A stretch of 64,000 nt of DNA from Spirochaetaceae bacterium (GTDB lineage: Bacteria; Spirochaetota; Spirochaetia; B11-G9), in NCBI GenBank assembly GCA_015493635.1, contig WGCU01000032.1, positions 36,982 through 100,981 of the forward strand. Reading direction: 5' to 3'. The notes under the pieces were generated by a model. The model was not told where the DNA came from. It did no database searches and worked only from the letters and a program-made list of their open reading frames with translations. A program made the translations under genes and the position numbers. The number at the start of each line of letters is the position of its first letter. The first letter of the stretch is position 1. Positions 35,365 through 43,883 of this stretch are shown here, piece by piece.

Positions 35365-36525
35365 TTAAAATGCCGCCTTTATCCCGATTACACCTTCAAA
35401 CAGGGAAGAAGGTGTAAAGGGAAAGAGATTTATATTGAGCATAAAGTTCAGGATCGAGCCGGAAACGACCGCACTAAGGTAGGGTGTGGCTACAATACTG
35501 AACTGATTGAAGGACGCAGAAGAGTCAAAGGTTATGCTACTCTCCACACCGCCTGCGACAGGAGTTTTTGCCAGATCCCCAATCATGAAATTAAGGTGAA
35601 CGTTTGATGATCCTGTATCAACGGCAGGTTCCTGGAGATAATATCCCGGATGCCAGAAAAGGGTGAGAATAATGGAAAATAAATTAAAATTGATCCGGGG
35701 CTCAAAGAGAAAGAACAGGCGGTTTATACCAAAAGAGGCTTCAGGATCCCAGAGCGGAATACCAACCTGTGCCATAAACTCTCCCACATCTCCGGATCTG
35801 TAGTCAAAAAGAATTCCTCCCCGGTATGTACCGTACGTACCTTTTGGAAAGGTCGAACCGATAAAGCCCTCGAGCTTAAGGTTCTCGAAATTAAACATTG
35901 TCCTGATATCACTGGAAAAATAATTCCCGCTCAGGTAACCGTCTTTATACAGATAGAAGGAGGTAAGATTTGTCTTTGAATCCCATCGGGAGGTTAGTTT
36001 GATTCCTGTTCCGTTTATTCGGTGGATACCGTTAAACTCATTTGAAGGAAAGTACAGATAGCCCCGAAAGCGTGTCGCAATAGGGTAGGATCCGAAAAGG
36101 AGGGGGAAATCTTCCCCTGAACAGAAGGTATCATTGTCCCCGATAAAATAGGTCAGGGATGTTGTCTTCGAAAAAATGTCCCTGAGAGTAATGTGGGCAG
36201 CCTGGAATGTAAGGTATGTCTGGTGGGACAGATAATCCGCAAGACTCTGAGATGAACTATCAAATAACGATATATCTGTTGCGGAATAGCTTAAATCAGA
36301 ACTGTTAAACCCCAGAGAAAGGCCTCCTCCAAACTTGTATCCTCCGGTAAGATCAATGTCAACCTTACCCCGTGTTGTTATATCAGGGATGAACCCCTTG
36401 AAATCAGCCCGGGTAATCAGTTCCATAGACGGAATAGTGATATCCGCCGCAAAAATACCGTGTATTCCCCCTATTCCTGAAAAAAGCAGGACTAAAAGTA
36501 CATAATAAAAATTGTTTCTTTTCAT
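35365..36525 (-). CDS. Predicted outer-membrane beta-barrel protein, larger
   Basis: 386-aa exported protein. The signal peptide is at the N-terminus (MKRNNFYYVLLVLLFSGIGG...FA/ADI). The body is rich in Gly, Ser, aromatic and alternating-hydrophobicity strands typical of barrels (FGGGLSLGFNSSDLSYSATD, FRGYLYFPSNEFNGIHRING, LFSIILTLFWHPGYYLQEP). No named family is evident. ATG 36525 is chosen because GGGGG precedes it and the signal peptide begins there; a longer frame to 36576 adds 17 residues without support. Confidence 0.68.
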   Translation of the reverse strand: MKRNNFYYVLLVLLFSGIGGIHGIFAADITIPSMELITRADFKGFIPDITTRGKVDIDLTGGYKFGGGLSLGFNSSDLSYSATDISLFDSSSQSLADYLSHQTYLTFQAAHITLRDIFSKTTSLTYFIGDNDTFCSGEDFPLLFGSYPIATRFRGYLYFPSNEFNGIHRINGTGIKLTSRWDSKTNLTSFYLYKDGYLSGNYFSSDIRTMFNFENLKLEGFIGSTFPKGTYGTYRGGILFDYRSGDVGEFMAQVGIPLWDPEASFGINRLFFLFEPRINFNLFSIILTLFWHPGYYLQEPAVDTGSSNVHLNFMIGDLAKTPVAGGVESSITFDSSASFNQFSIVATPYLSAVVSGSILNFMLNINLFPFTPSSLFEGVIGIKAAF

Positions 36526-36632
36526 TTCCATCCCCCGGGATAAGTTTATACCGAAAATCTTAAAAAACAAAGTCAATTTATATTAAAAATTTACTTGACT
36601 TAGTTTGCTATATGTATGAAGATTAATGCAGT

Positions 36633-38948
36633 ATGAGTGATTATTTGGACCCTAATAATGAAGAACTTTTAAAAGACTTTTATATCGAGGCTGAGCTCCA
36701 GGTTGAAAGTCTTGAGCAGAATATACTTGTTTTGGAAAACAGCCCTGATAACAAGGATGCTGTTGATGAAATATTCCGGGCTGCCCATACCTTGAAGGGG
36801 GCTGCGGCAACAGTTCAGATGAATGAACTTTCATCATTTACTCATCTTGTAGAAGATGTTCTTGATGAAATACGAAGCGGGAATGTTCATGTCGACGGCG
36901 GTATTATCGATGTCCTTCTGGATTCGATAGATGTTGTTAAAGCCATGTTGGAAGCCCGTTCGGAAGGCGGTGTATACGAAGAGGATATATCCGCGATAAA
37001 AGAAACCCTTCATGGTGTTCTTGAAAAGCAGGAACCGGCGGCCGAACCAGCCCCGGTAAGTACAAATGCTTCTGTTTCAGAAGATCTGAAAGATAAAGAA
37101 CTGAGTGAATATGAAATACTGGAACTGCTTGAGTCAGCTGATGACAATGAATCGGTTTATCAGGTTAAAGTATTTTTTAATGAAGATAACCCCATGAATA
37201 CTGTCGGCGGTGTACAGTTATTTGCTGCCCTCAAGAGTATCGGTATGGTCCTGAAAACATTTCCTGATTTTGACAAACTGTATGAGGATATTTTTCATCC
37301 TGTTGTGCTTTACTATGTGGCCAGTTCTGCTGAGAGCGGGAAAATTGAAGCCAAAGTAAATCTTCCCGGTGTGGTGGACAAATCAGAAATAACCAAACTT
37401 GGTGTTTCTAGTAAAACTGCAGTCAATTCGAACCATAAAGCGGAGCCTGAAAAAGCGCCGGATTCTTCAGCAGAAGCACTGCCGGATTCAGAGAAAAAGG
37501 ATTCCGGGACAGAGAAGAAACCTTCCAAGCGGACAAGTGAGATTAAAAAGGCGAAGAAGGGTAATTCTGTATTACGTGTTGATTCAAAGCGGATCGATAA
37601 TCTTCTTAACCTTGTCAGTGAAACGGTTATTACCAAAGCTACGTATAATCAGATCGGACTCCAGTTTGACGGCGCCCAGCGTGATTTTATAGATGCGAGA
37701 AAACAGAATAATGAACTGCTCAGAAAACTTTTCAATGCTTTTCCGGAGTATCTGGAACGGCTGGGAGCAGGGGAAAGCATAAAAGACATTAAAGCGGAAT
37801 TTCTTAATACCTACAGCGGTTTGTACGGGATGTGGGATGATTTTGAGAGTACCTTGAAAAATGCTATCGTAAAGTTGGAAAGTACGTCCCAGAGCCTTGC
37901 ACGTACGACTGGTGAACTGCAGGAAGGTGTAATGGAGATCAGGATGGTTCCCATAAGCCAGATTTTTTCACGCTTTCCCCGGCTTGTCCGGGATGCTTCC
38001 AAAAGTCTGCATAAAAAGATAAATCTGCAGATAGAGGGTGAAGAGACAGAACTTGATAAATCGGTTATAGAAGATCTTCTCGACCCGCTTATTCATTGTG
38101 TACGAAATTCGGTGGATCATGGAATAGAGAGCCCCGAAGAAAGAACCGCCGCAGGGAAGTCTCCTGAGGGTCTTGTAACTCTGAAAGCAAGCAACGAAGG
38201 GAACATGATCATTATCGAAATAGAAGATGACGGCAAGGGGATTGACGTTAAGTCGGTATACAATAAAGCTGTGGAAAAGGGAGTTATTCATCCCAACAAG
38301 ATTCTTTCTGATGTAGAAGCCTTTAATCTGATTTTTGAACCGGGATTTTCAACAGCGGAAAAGATAACCGATATTTCAGGAAGGGGAGTGGGGCTTGATG
38401 TCGTCCGGCGGCAGATAGAGAAGCTGAACGGTAACGTAAGTGTGTGGTCCGAAAAGGGGAAAGGCACAAAGTTTACTGTCAAAATACCATTAACGCTGGC
38501 AATTATACAGGGGCTCCTTGTTCGTGTGGGAAAGGAAATTTACGCGATTCCCATTACCTCGGTTGTGGACAGCCACCGTATCAAACAGTCGGACATCAGA
38601 ATGATTGATAATTATGAAGTTTTTAATGTCAGGGAAGATGTTGTCTCGCTTATCCGTTTGAACCGTCTTTTCAATATCAGGAAAGATGAAGACGGAGAGT
38701 ACCGGTTTGTTGTTATTGTCGGCAGCGGGGACAAGAAAATGGGCCTCATGGTTGATTCTCTTATCGGTGAGGAAGATGTTGTTATTAAACCGCTACTGGA
38801 CAAGTTTACCAATTCGCCGGGGATTGCAGGCGCAACCATTTTGGGAGATGGTATGGTTGCCCTCATTATTGATGTAAGCCAGCTCCTGGAGCTTGGGCTT
38901 AAGAAAGAGCGGGAACACCGGCAGCATATGTCGGCTGCTATTCTGTAG
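36633..38948 (+). CDS. cheA: Chemotaxis histidine kinase CheA
   Basis: 771-aa CheA. P1 HPt domain with RAAHTLKGAA (phospho-His 52), a P2-like region about 165-250, a charged linker about 265-315, P3 dimerisation domain about 315-480, P4 ATPase with LLDPLIHCVRNSVDHGIE, IEDDGKGID and ISGRGVGLDVVRRQIEKLNG, and a C-terminal CheW-like P5 domain. It controls motor reversal of periplasmic flagella. The ATG lacks a clear Shine-Dalgarno; a six-codon frame starting at 36616 ends in the ATGA that overlaps this start, so leader coupling is possible. First gene of a cheA-cheW/R-cheX-cheY operon. Confidence 0.96.
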   Translation: MSDYLDPNNEELLKDFYIEAELQVESLEQNILVLENSPDNKDAVDEIFRAAHTLKGAAATVQMNELSSFTHLVEDVLDEIRSGNVHVDGGIIDVLLDSIDVVKAMLEARSEGGVYEEDISAIKETLHGVLEKQEPAAEPAPVSTNASVSEDLKDKELSEYEILELLESADDNESVYQVKVFFNEDNPMNTVGGVQLFAALKSIGMVLKTFPDFDKLYEDIFHPVVLYYVASSAESGKIEAKVNLPGVVDKSEITKLGVSSKTAVNSNHKAEPEKAPDSSAEALPDSEKKDSGTEKKPSKRTSEIKKAKKGNSVLRVDSKRIDNLLNLVSETVITKATYNQIGLQFDGAQRDFIDARKQNNELLRKLFNAFPEYLERLGAGESIKDIKAEFLNTYSGLYGMWDDFESTLKNAIVKLESTSQSLARTTGELQEGVMEIRMVPISQIFSRFPRLVRDASKSLHKKINLQIEGEETELDKSVIEDLLDPLIHCVRNSVDHGIESPEERTAAGKSPEGLVTLKASNEGNMIIIEIEDDGKGIDVKSVYNKAVEKGVIHPNKILSDVEAFNLIFEPGFSTAEKITDISGRGVGLDVVRRQIEKLNGNVSVWSEKGKGTKFTVKIPLTLAIIQGLLVRVGKEIYAIPITSVVDSHRIKQSDIRMIDNYEVFNVREDVVSLIRLNRLFNIRKDEDGEYRFVVIVGSGDKKMGLMVDSLIGEEDVVIKPLLDKFTNSPGIAGATILGDGMVALIIDVSQLLELGLKKEREHRQHMSAAIL

Positions 38949-38964
38949 GCAGCGGGGAGTTTGT

Positions 38965-40290
38965 ATGGGAACTGAGTACTTGAACAATACGGTACAGCAG
39001 ACGGAACAGGAAGCTGTCGAAACAATAGATTTTAAAATGGTGACGTTTTCACTGGCGGGGAAAGACTATAGTATTGATATAATGAAGGTTAAAGAGATTT
39101 CTCACGCAAACACCTTTACCTTTGTTCCTAACGCGCTTCCCTTTGTAAAAGGAGTTTATAATTTACGGGGGGATATAATATCCATTATTGATTTAAGAAT
39201 AATGTTTAACCTCCCTGCTCCTGAAAATACGGATAAGCGTCAGGAGAATCTTATTATTCTCAGACTGGATGATTACCAGCTGGGAGTTGTTGTTGATTCC
39301 ATAGATAAGGTAATCGGAATAAATTCAATAAATATTCAACCGCCGCATCCTATTTTTGGTGATATAAATATAAAATTCATTCAGGGTGTCGTAGAGAATG
39401 AAGGGAGACTGTACCTTATTCTTGATGTGGAAAAGATATTCGGTCAGGATGAAGATTTTGTCATAATGGGAGCTCCGACAAAAACTGAACAGGTATATTC
39501 GGACAAAAGGGACACGTACAGCGGACCGGATACGTCTCCCGGGAAAGATCAGGCTATAGATTTTATTATAGATACCCTCCGTACATTTAAGAAATTCATT
39601 GTTTCGCCAGTTAACCGTGAATGGGTAAACAGGCGTTTTGAAGAGTGGATAAAGATAAAGGGTTCAAAAACAGCAGATTTGCAGCTCCAGTCGGAAAGTG
39701 ATGCAGATGAATTCCTTTCAGGATTTTATTCTCCCGGAACAGGCAGGTTCTGGGATGATACACTGAGAAATTCTTTTCTGTCCCTTTTGCCGGATTTTGG
39801 CAGGAACACAGTTTCTGTTTGGAATCCAGGCTGCGGGACCGGTTATGAAACCTACTCTCTCGCTGTGGCTCTGCGGCAGAAATATAAAGGGGCCAGTATA
39901 AAGGTATGGGCGAGCGATAATGATCTTTTAAGTATATCGAATGCTCCGAACCTTGTATTTAAAAGAGAAAGCCTTCCTGAATCAATGGAGCAGTATACAG
40001 TGGAACAGCCGACCGGACTGCAGTTCACTGATGATCTAAAGGATCTTATCCTCTTTGAATATCATGATGTTATGCATCCCAATTCCTTTCTTGAAGTAGA
40101 TATTATAGTCGCGCGGGATATCATCTCTTTTATGAATGAAAATGATCAAAAGCGTCTTGTTAAAGAGTTTGAGGAAAAGCTGCGGCCGGGAGGAGTTCTT
40201 GTTGTAGGCAGGAATGAGAAACTTGAAGGCAGGGAATGGAAGTATATAGGTAATGATTATGTTACTGCTTATATACGGGAAGTTATTTAA
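38965..40290 (+). CDS. CheW domain fused to CheR-like methyltransferase domain
   Basis: 441-aa fusion. Residues about 15-165 form a CheW coupling domain (FSLAGKDYSIDIMKVKEI, FVKGVYNLRGDIISIIDLR, RLYLILDVEKIFG). After a linker, residues about 195-441 resemble the C-terminal SAM-binding domain of CheR (VSVWNPGCGTGYETYSLAVAL, IKVWASDNDLLSI, VDIIVARDIISFMNENDQKRLV, LRPGGVLVVG). A CheW-CheR-like protein has been described in Treponema denticola arrays, where it is a structural member. ATG 38965 has GGGGAG upstream; 16 bases after cheA. Whether the CheR part methylates receptors is not known. Confidence 0.88.
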   Translation: MGTEYLNNTVQQTEQEAVETIDFKMVTFSLAGKDYSIDIMKVKEISHANTFTFVPNALPFVKGVYNLRGDIISIIDLRIMFNLPAPENTDKRQENLIILRLDDYQLGVVVDSIDKVIGINSINIQPPHPIFGDINIKFIQGVVENEGRLYLILDVEKIFGQDEDFVIMGAPTKTEQVYSDKRDTYSGPDTSPGKDQAIDFIIDTLRTFKKFIVSPVNREWVNRRFEEWIKIKGSKTADLQLQSESDADEFLSGFYSPGTGRFWDDTLRNSFLSLLPDFGRNTVSVWNPGCGTGYETYSLAVALRQKYKGASIKVWASDNDLLSISNAPNLVFKRESLPESMEQYTVEQPTGLQFTDDLKDLILFEYHDVMHPNSFLEVDIIVARDIISFMNENDQKRLVKEFEEKLRPGGVLVVGRNEKLEGREWKYIGNDYVTAYIREVI

Positions 40291-40323
40291 AAAATCATAT
40301 TCTTTTAATGTAAGGAGTGTTGT

Positions 40324-40788
40324 ATGAGAGTAGAGTATATTAACCCTTTTGTTGAAGCAGCGTTTAATGTGCTTAAAGAGGTTTTGAATACGGAAGTAAA
40401 GCGGGGTGAGTTATATTTGAAATCCACCTCTCAGCCTGTCATGGGTGTTGCAGCTCTTGTAGGGCTTGCAGGAAATGTAGAAGGAAGAGTGCTCTTTGAC
40501 ATGAGTTTTGATACTGCTCTTGCAGTTGCTTCCGATATGAACGGTGAAAAACTGGAGAAGCTTGACGATCTTGCCAAGGCTACCATCACGGAGCTGGCAA
40601 ACATGATAACAGCTCAGGCAGTAACCAAGCTGCATGAGCTTGGATTTACGTTTGATCTTACACCTCCGGCTATATTTACCGGTGAAAATATGGAAGTTAC
40701 CGACAGTGAGGTTGAAGCTCTGATTGTTCCAATGGTACTGCCTCAGGGCAAGATAGAAATCAACGTGGCTGTCCGCGAAAGACTTTAG
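40324..40788 (+). CDS. cheX: CheX, CheY-P phosphatase
   Basis: 154-aa CheX of the CheC/CheX/FliY phosphatase family. The active-site helix pattern ExxN is seen in ITELANMITAQA. It dephosphorylates CheY-P, as established in spirochaetes and Thermotoga. Good AAGGAG Shine-Dalgarno before ATG. Followed by cheY after 11 bases. Confidence 0.93.
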   Translation: MRVEYINPFVEAAFNVLKEVLNTEVKRGELYLKSTSQPVMGVAALVGLAGNVEGRVLFDMSFDTALAVASDMNGEKLEKLDDLAKATITELANMITAQAVTKLHELGFTFDLTPPAIFTGENMEVTDSEVEALIVPMVLPQGKIEINVAVRERL

Positions 40789-40799
40789 GAGGATTATTG

Positions 40800-41234
40800 A
40801 TGAAGACCAAAATGGATTTTCCAAGTATTAATGAACGTAAACCCGAAGGGGTTAAGGAAGATGGGTCTCCGTACAAGGTGCTTGTTGTTGACGATTCCAT
40901 GTTTGTTACAAAACAGATAAGTCAGATTCTTACTTCTGAAGGGTTTGAAGTTGTAGCAACTGCTTCCGACGGCCTTCAGGGGCTTGAACGATATAAAGAA
41001 CTATATCCCGACATTGATGTTGTGACGATGGATATCACCATGCCCAAGATGGATGGTGTTACCTCTCTGGAAAAGATTATTGAATTTGATAAAGAAGCAA
41101 AGGTAATAATGATAAGTGCTCTCGGTAAGCAGGATCTGGTAAAAAAGGCTCTTCTTATAGGTGCAAAAAACTACATCGTTAAGCCCTTGGACCGTGTAAA
41201 AGTACTTGAACGGATTATACAAAGTATAAAATAA
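40800..41234 (+). CDS. cheY: Chemotaxis response regulator CheY
   Basis: 144-aa single receiver domain. N-terminal extension of about 25 residues precedes KVLVVDDSMFVTKQI (acidic pocket), the phospho-acceptor is in VVTMDITMPKMDG, and the conserved Ser/Thr and Lys are in VIMISALGKQ and YIVKPLDR. It binds the flagellar switch after phosphorylation by CheA. ATG 40800 has AGGAGG at an ideal distance; a TTG one codon earlier is not needed. Spirochaete CheY proteins often carry such an N-terminal extension. Confidence 0.95.
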   Translation: MKTKMDFPSINERKPEGVKEDGSPYKVLVVDDSMFVTKQISQILTSEGFEVVATASDGLQGLERYKELYPDIDVVTMDITMPKMDGVTSLEKIIEFDKEAKVIMISALGKQDLVKKALLIGAKNYIVKPLDRVKVLERIIQSIK

Positions 41235-41235
41235 C

Positions 41236-41309
41236 GGGCGGCTAGCTCAGCTGGTTAGAGCACTTGCTCGACATGCAAGGGGTCGGCGGTTCAAATCCGC
41301 CGTCGCCCA
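41236..41309 (+). tRNA. tRNA-Val (anticodon GAC)
   Basis: A 74-base cloverleaf: acceptor arms GGGCGGC (41236-41242) and GTCGCCC (41302-41308), D arm GCTCAGCTGGTTAGAGC, anticodon stem CTTGC/GCAAG with loop TCGACAT (GAC), and T arm GGCGG/CCGCC with loop TTCAAAT. The CCA end is not encoded. It starts one base after the cheY stop and is followed by a T-rich tail (41310-41327) that can end transcription. Confidence 0.95.
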
Positions 41310-41331
41310 TTTTTTTCGGTTTTTTTGATTG

Positions 41332-41856
41332 TCAGTAACGGCTGTCTGCGTAGTTTACCCAGCCGCCTGCCATAACCAGTTCTCTGTCAAACTGTGAAAG
41401 AGAAAAGGATATTTCCTTTTTGGCCCCATCTGTCTGAAGAAGAAATATATTCCTGTCCATATCTGTTGTCAGCGTAGTTTCCTTTCCTGAGAAAACTTTA
41501 AACAGATCATCTATAACCGGTTTATCCAGTTCAATTGCCATCATTCCGTTGTTGAACATATTCTGTTTGAAAATTCGTGCAAAATTAACAGCAATGACAA
41601 GATTAATGTTATTAACTTCCAGAGCCCATGGTGCGTGTTCCCTGGAAGAACCGCAGCCGAAGTTTTCTCTTGTGATAATAATATTTTTCCCCTGAATATC
41701 ACTTTCGGGATTAAATGTGTCAAGCTTCAGATCTTCGAGTAAATTGGGCTTTAATGCTTCTTTTGTAATTTCAGTAAGATATTTTGCAGGTATAATTTCA
41801 TCAGTGTTGATGTCTGATCTGTCAAGAAATAAGATTTTCCCGTTAAAGTTTTTCAA
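41332..41856 (-). CDS. leuD: Isopropylmalate dehydratase-type small subunit (LeuD-like)
   Basis: 174-aa swivelling-domain subunit of an aconitase-family dehydratase. Motifs: DRSDINTDEIIPAKYL, RENFGCGSSREHAPWAL, AVNFARIFKQNMFNNG. It pairs with the large subunit upstream (ATGA overlap). The usual role is 3-isopropylmalate isomerisation in leucine synthesis, but no leuA or leuB is in the window, so homoaconitase or dimethylmalate dehydratase activity cannot be excluded. Convergent with the tRNA gene. Confidence 0.85.
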   Translation of the reverse strand: MKNFNGKILFLDRSDINTDEIIPAKYLTEITKEALKPNLLEDLKLDTFNPESDIQGKNIIITRENFGCGSSREHAPWALEVNNINLVIAVNFARIFKQNMFNNGMMAIELDKPVIDDLFKVFSGKETTLTTDMDRNIFLLQTDGAKKEISFSLSQFDRELVMAGGWVNYADSRY

Positions 41857-43154
41857 TGTATGTTTCCCCCTTCCTTTATGTCATGTTCGGTTGATATGAA
41901 CCCGTTTATTGCCGTTGCGGCGGCAGAAGCAGGGCTCATAAGATGGATCATTCCTCCTTTCCCCATCCTTCCGTTGAAATTTCTGTTTGTCGTAGATGCG
42001 CATATTTCGCCCGAAGCAAGGACGCCGTTGCTCATTCCGAGACACGCACCGCAGGTGGGATTTGTTACACAGAATCCTGCATCCATAAAGATATCTATGA
42101 GACCTTCCTTGAGAGCCTGTTTATAAACTCCCGGCGTTGCAGGAGCCAGAATACCCCTGACGGTGTCATTTATATGCTGTCCTTCCAGTACTTTTGCTGC
42201 AGCCCTCAGGTCTTCAATACGACCGTTGGTACAGCTTCCAATATACACCTGATCTACTTTGACCGTTTCCATTTCAGTGACTTCTTTCAGCTGGTCAGGT
42301 TTGTAACCGAAGGTAGTAAGGGGTTTTAATTCACTGATATCGTGGTTTATTACCTCTGTATAGGAAGCATCACTGTCAGAGTGCCATTTTTTAAACGCTT
42401 TCAAGGCGGCATCTTTGGAGAAGTAGGAATCTTTTATGAAATCCCACAGGTAGTTGACCGTTACCATATCAGGATAACATATTCCGCTTGTTCCACCGGC
42501 TTCTATCGCCATATTGCAGAGGGTCATCCGTTCTTCCATACTCATCTTCTCAACAGCGGATCCTGTAAACTCTATAACATTGCCGGTAGCACCGTTAACA
42601 CCAAGCCTGCCGATTACAGAAAGGATAATATCTTTCGCGTAAACTCCTTCCGGTCTCTCTCCGTTTATGTTGACTTTTATTGTTTTCGGATAGTGAAAGG
42701 CACAGACACCTTTAAGAATGCCTACTTCCAGATCGGTTGTACCGACACCAGCAGCAAAGGCGCCAAAGGCCCCATGGGTACAGGTGTGTGAGTCTCCCAT
42801 AATAACGGTGTACCCGGGGCGGACAAACCCTTTTTCCGGGAAAAGGGCATGGCAGACCCCGTTCCTTCCAATATCAAAGAAGTCTTTTATATGCTGCCTT
42901 CGTGCCCATTCCCGCATGATCTTGCCCTGCATTGCAGTCTTGGAGTCCTTTGCCGGTGTTACATGGTCAATTACAGCCTTTATTTTAGCGGCATCAAACA
43001 CCCTGTCTTTTTTTCTGCTGACAAGATCATTTATTGCGATTGGTGTTGTTATTTCATGACAAAAAACAGCATCAAGCTTTATAACGTGCATGTCCCCTGA
43101 CGGATTGTCAACAAGGTGCGCATCAAAAATTTTTTCTGCAATTGTTTTCCCCAT
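41853..43154 (-). CDS. leuC: Isopropylmalate dehydratase-type large subunit (LeuC-like)
   Basis: 433-aa aconitase-family large subunit with the [4Fe-4S] ligands in VYIGSCTNGRIED and in PTCGACLGMSNG. Other motifs are VIMGDSHTCTHGAFGAFA and MAIEAGGTSGICYPD. Length matches the short prokaryotic HACN/IPMI type rather than full aconitase. It lies 16 bases after a HTH-cupin regulator and is probably under its control, which is unusual for leucine biosynthesis and leaves room for a catabolic role. Confidence 0.87.
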   Translation of the reverse strand: MGKTIAEKIFDAHLVDNPSGDMHVIKLDAVFCHEITTPIAINDLVSRKKDRVFDAAKIKAVIDHVTPAKDSKTAMQGKIMREWARRQHIKDFFDIGRNGVCHALFPEKGFVRPGYTVIMGDSHTCTHGAFGAFAAGVGTTDLEVGILKGVCAFHYPKTIKVNINGERPEGVYAKDIILSVIGRLGVNGATGNVIEFTGSAVEKMSMEERMTLCNMAIEAGGTSGICYPDMVTVNYLWDFIKDSYFSKDAALKAFKKWHSDSDASYTEVINHDISELKPLTTFGYKPDQLKEVTEMETVKVDQVYIGSCTNGRIEDLRAAAKVLEGQHINDTVRGILAPATPGVYKQALKEGLIDIFMDAGFCVTNPTCGACLGMSNGVLASGEICASTTNRNFNGRMGKGGMIHLMSPASAAATAINGFISTEHDIKEGGNIH

Positions 43155-43170
43155 AGTATCTCCCTCTTCT

Positions 43171-43743
43171 TTATTTAAAAATTCGCGGTGGTGTTATAAT
43201 CCATATAGCTTTCAGTATTGAACTACTGTTGTTTTTTAGAATGTGAGGTATATCTGATGAAAAAGAAACTGAATCACCCTCATTAAGAAGGTATTCCTCA
43301 GTACCATAGAGGATTTTACAGGAACCTTCTATTATAATTCCTATTTCGAATCCGGGATGACCGTACTCTATCTTTCCTTTTTCTCCGCCTGGTTTAATCT
43401 CCAGGGACAGTGCTTCTATCTTTATGTTCCTTTCATCTATTGATGCGAAGTGACGGTACAGAACCTTATCAAGGGAAAGAAAATCTGTATCATCTGCATG
43501 CATAATATTCAGGATGGTATTCTTTTTATGATCTTTAAACAGGTATTCAAGATCAATGTCAAGAGCTTCGGCTATTGAAAGAAGGGTATCTACAGAAGGA
43601 GAAACCTTGTTCCGTTCAATCTGGGAAACGAGGCTTTCACTTACCCCTGCAGCAAGGGCGACTTCTTTTAACGTAGCCTTCCGCCGCTCACGTACCAGAT
43701 GTATCTTCTCTCCAAAATGATACTGCCGTTTGGATTTTAACAA
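43171..43743 (-). CDS. HTH (XRE) regulator with C-terminal cupin domain
   Basis: 190-aa transcription factor. N-terminal helix-turn-helix LKEVALAAGVSESLVSQIERN (about residues 23-43) and C-terminal cupin ligand domain (HPGFEIGIIIEGSCKILYG, EGDSVSFSSDIPHILKN). Such regulators sense a small molecule with the cupin and usually control an adjacent operon. It is the promoter-proximal gene before leuC-leuD. The start is TTG with AAGGAG eight bases upstream. A perfect 19-bp inverted repeat lies upstream at 43797-43815 and is its likely operator. Confidence 0.85.
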   Translation of the reverse strand: MLKSKRQYHFGEKIHLVRERRKATLKEVALAAGVSESLVSQIERNKVSPSVDTLLSIAEALDIDLEYLFKDHKKNTILNIMHADDTDFLSLDKVLYRHFASIDERNIKIEALSLEIKPGGEKGKIEYGHPGFEIGIIIEGSCKILYGTEEYLLNEGDSVSFSSDIPHILKNNSSSILKAIWIITPPRIFK

Positions 43744-43762
43744 TACTAAAGCTCCTTAAGTA

Positions 43763-43791
43763 TGTATAAAGAAAATTTGAAAAAAAGTAAA
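43763..43791 (-). promoter_or_regulatory. Promoter of HTH-cupin-leuCD operon
   Basis: Minus strand TTTACT (43791-43786), 17-base spacer, TATACA (43768-43763), 20 bases before the TTG start. The palindrome at 43797-43815 lies just upstream of the -35. Confidence 0.6.
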
Positions 43792-43796
43792 GGCTG

Positions 43797-43815
43797 TTTC
43801 TCATTAAATGAGAAA
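43797..43815. promoter_or_regulatory. 19-bp perfect inverted repeat, operator candidate
   Basis: TTTCTCATTAAATGAGAAA has nine-base perfect arms around a single central A. It lies in the 140-bp divergent region between the HTH-cupin regulator and PadR, six bases upstream of the -35 of the leuCD operon. Confidence 0.6.
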
Positions 43816-43835
43816 AACACTTAAATTTCTTTGCT

Positions 43836-43857
43836 ACTATAACGATATAGTACTATA
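43836..43857. promoter_or_regulatory. ACTATA/TATAGT half-site cluster before padR
   Basis: Three half-sites ACTATA (43836-43841), TATAGT (43846-43851) and ACTATA (43852-43857); the last two form the 12-base palindrome TATAGTACTATA. They lie over the likely promoter of the PadR gene (ATG 43884) and suggest autorepression. Confidence 0.5.
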
Positions 43858-43883
43858 GGTATATATTATTATAGGAGTGTACT

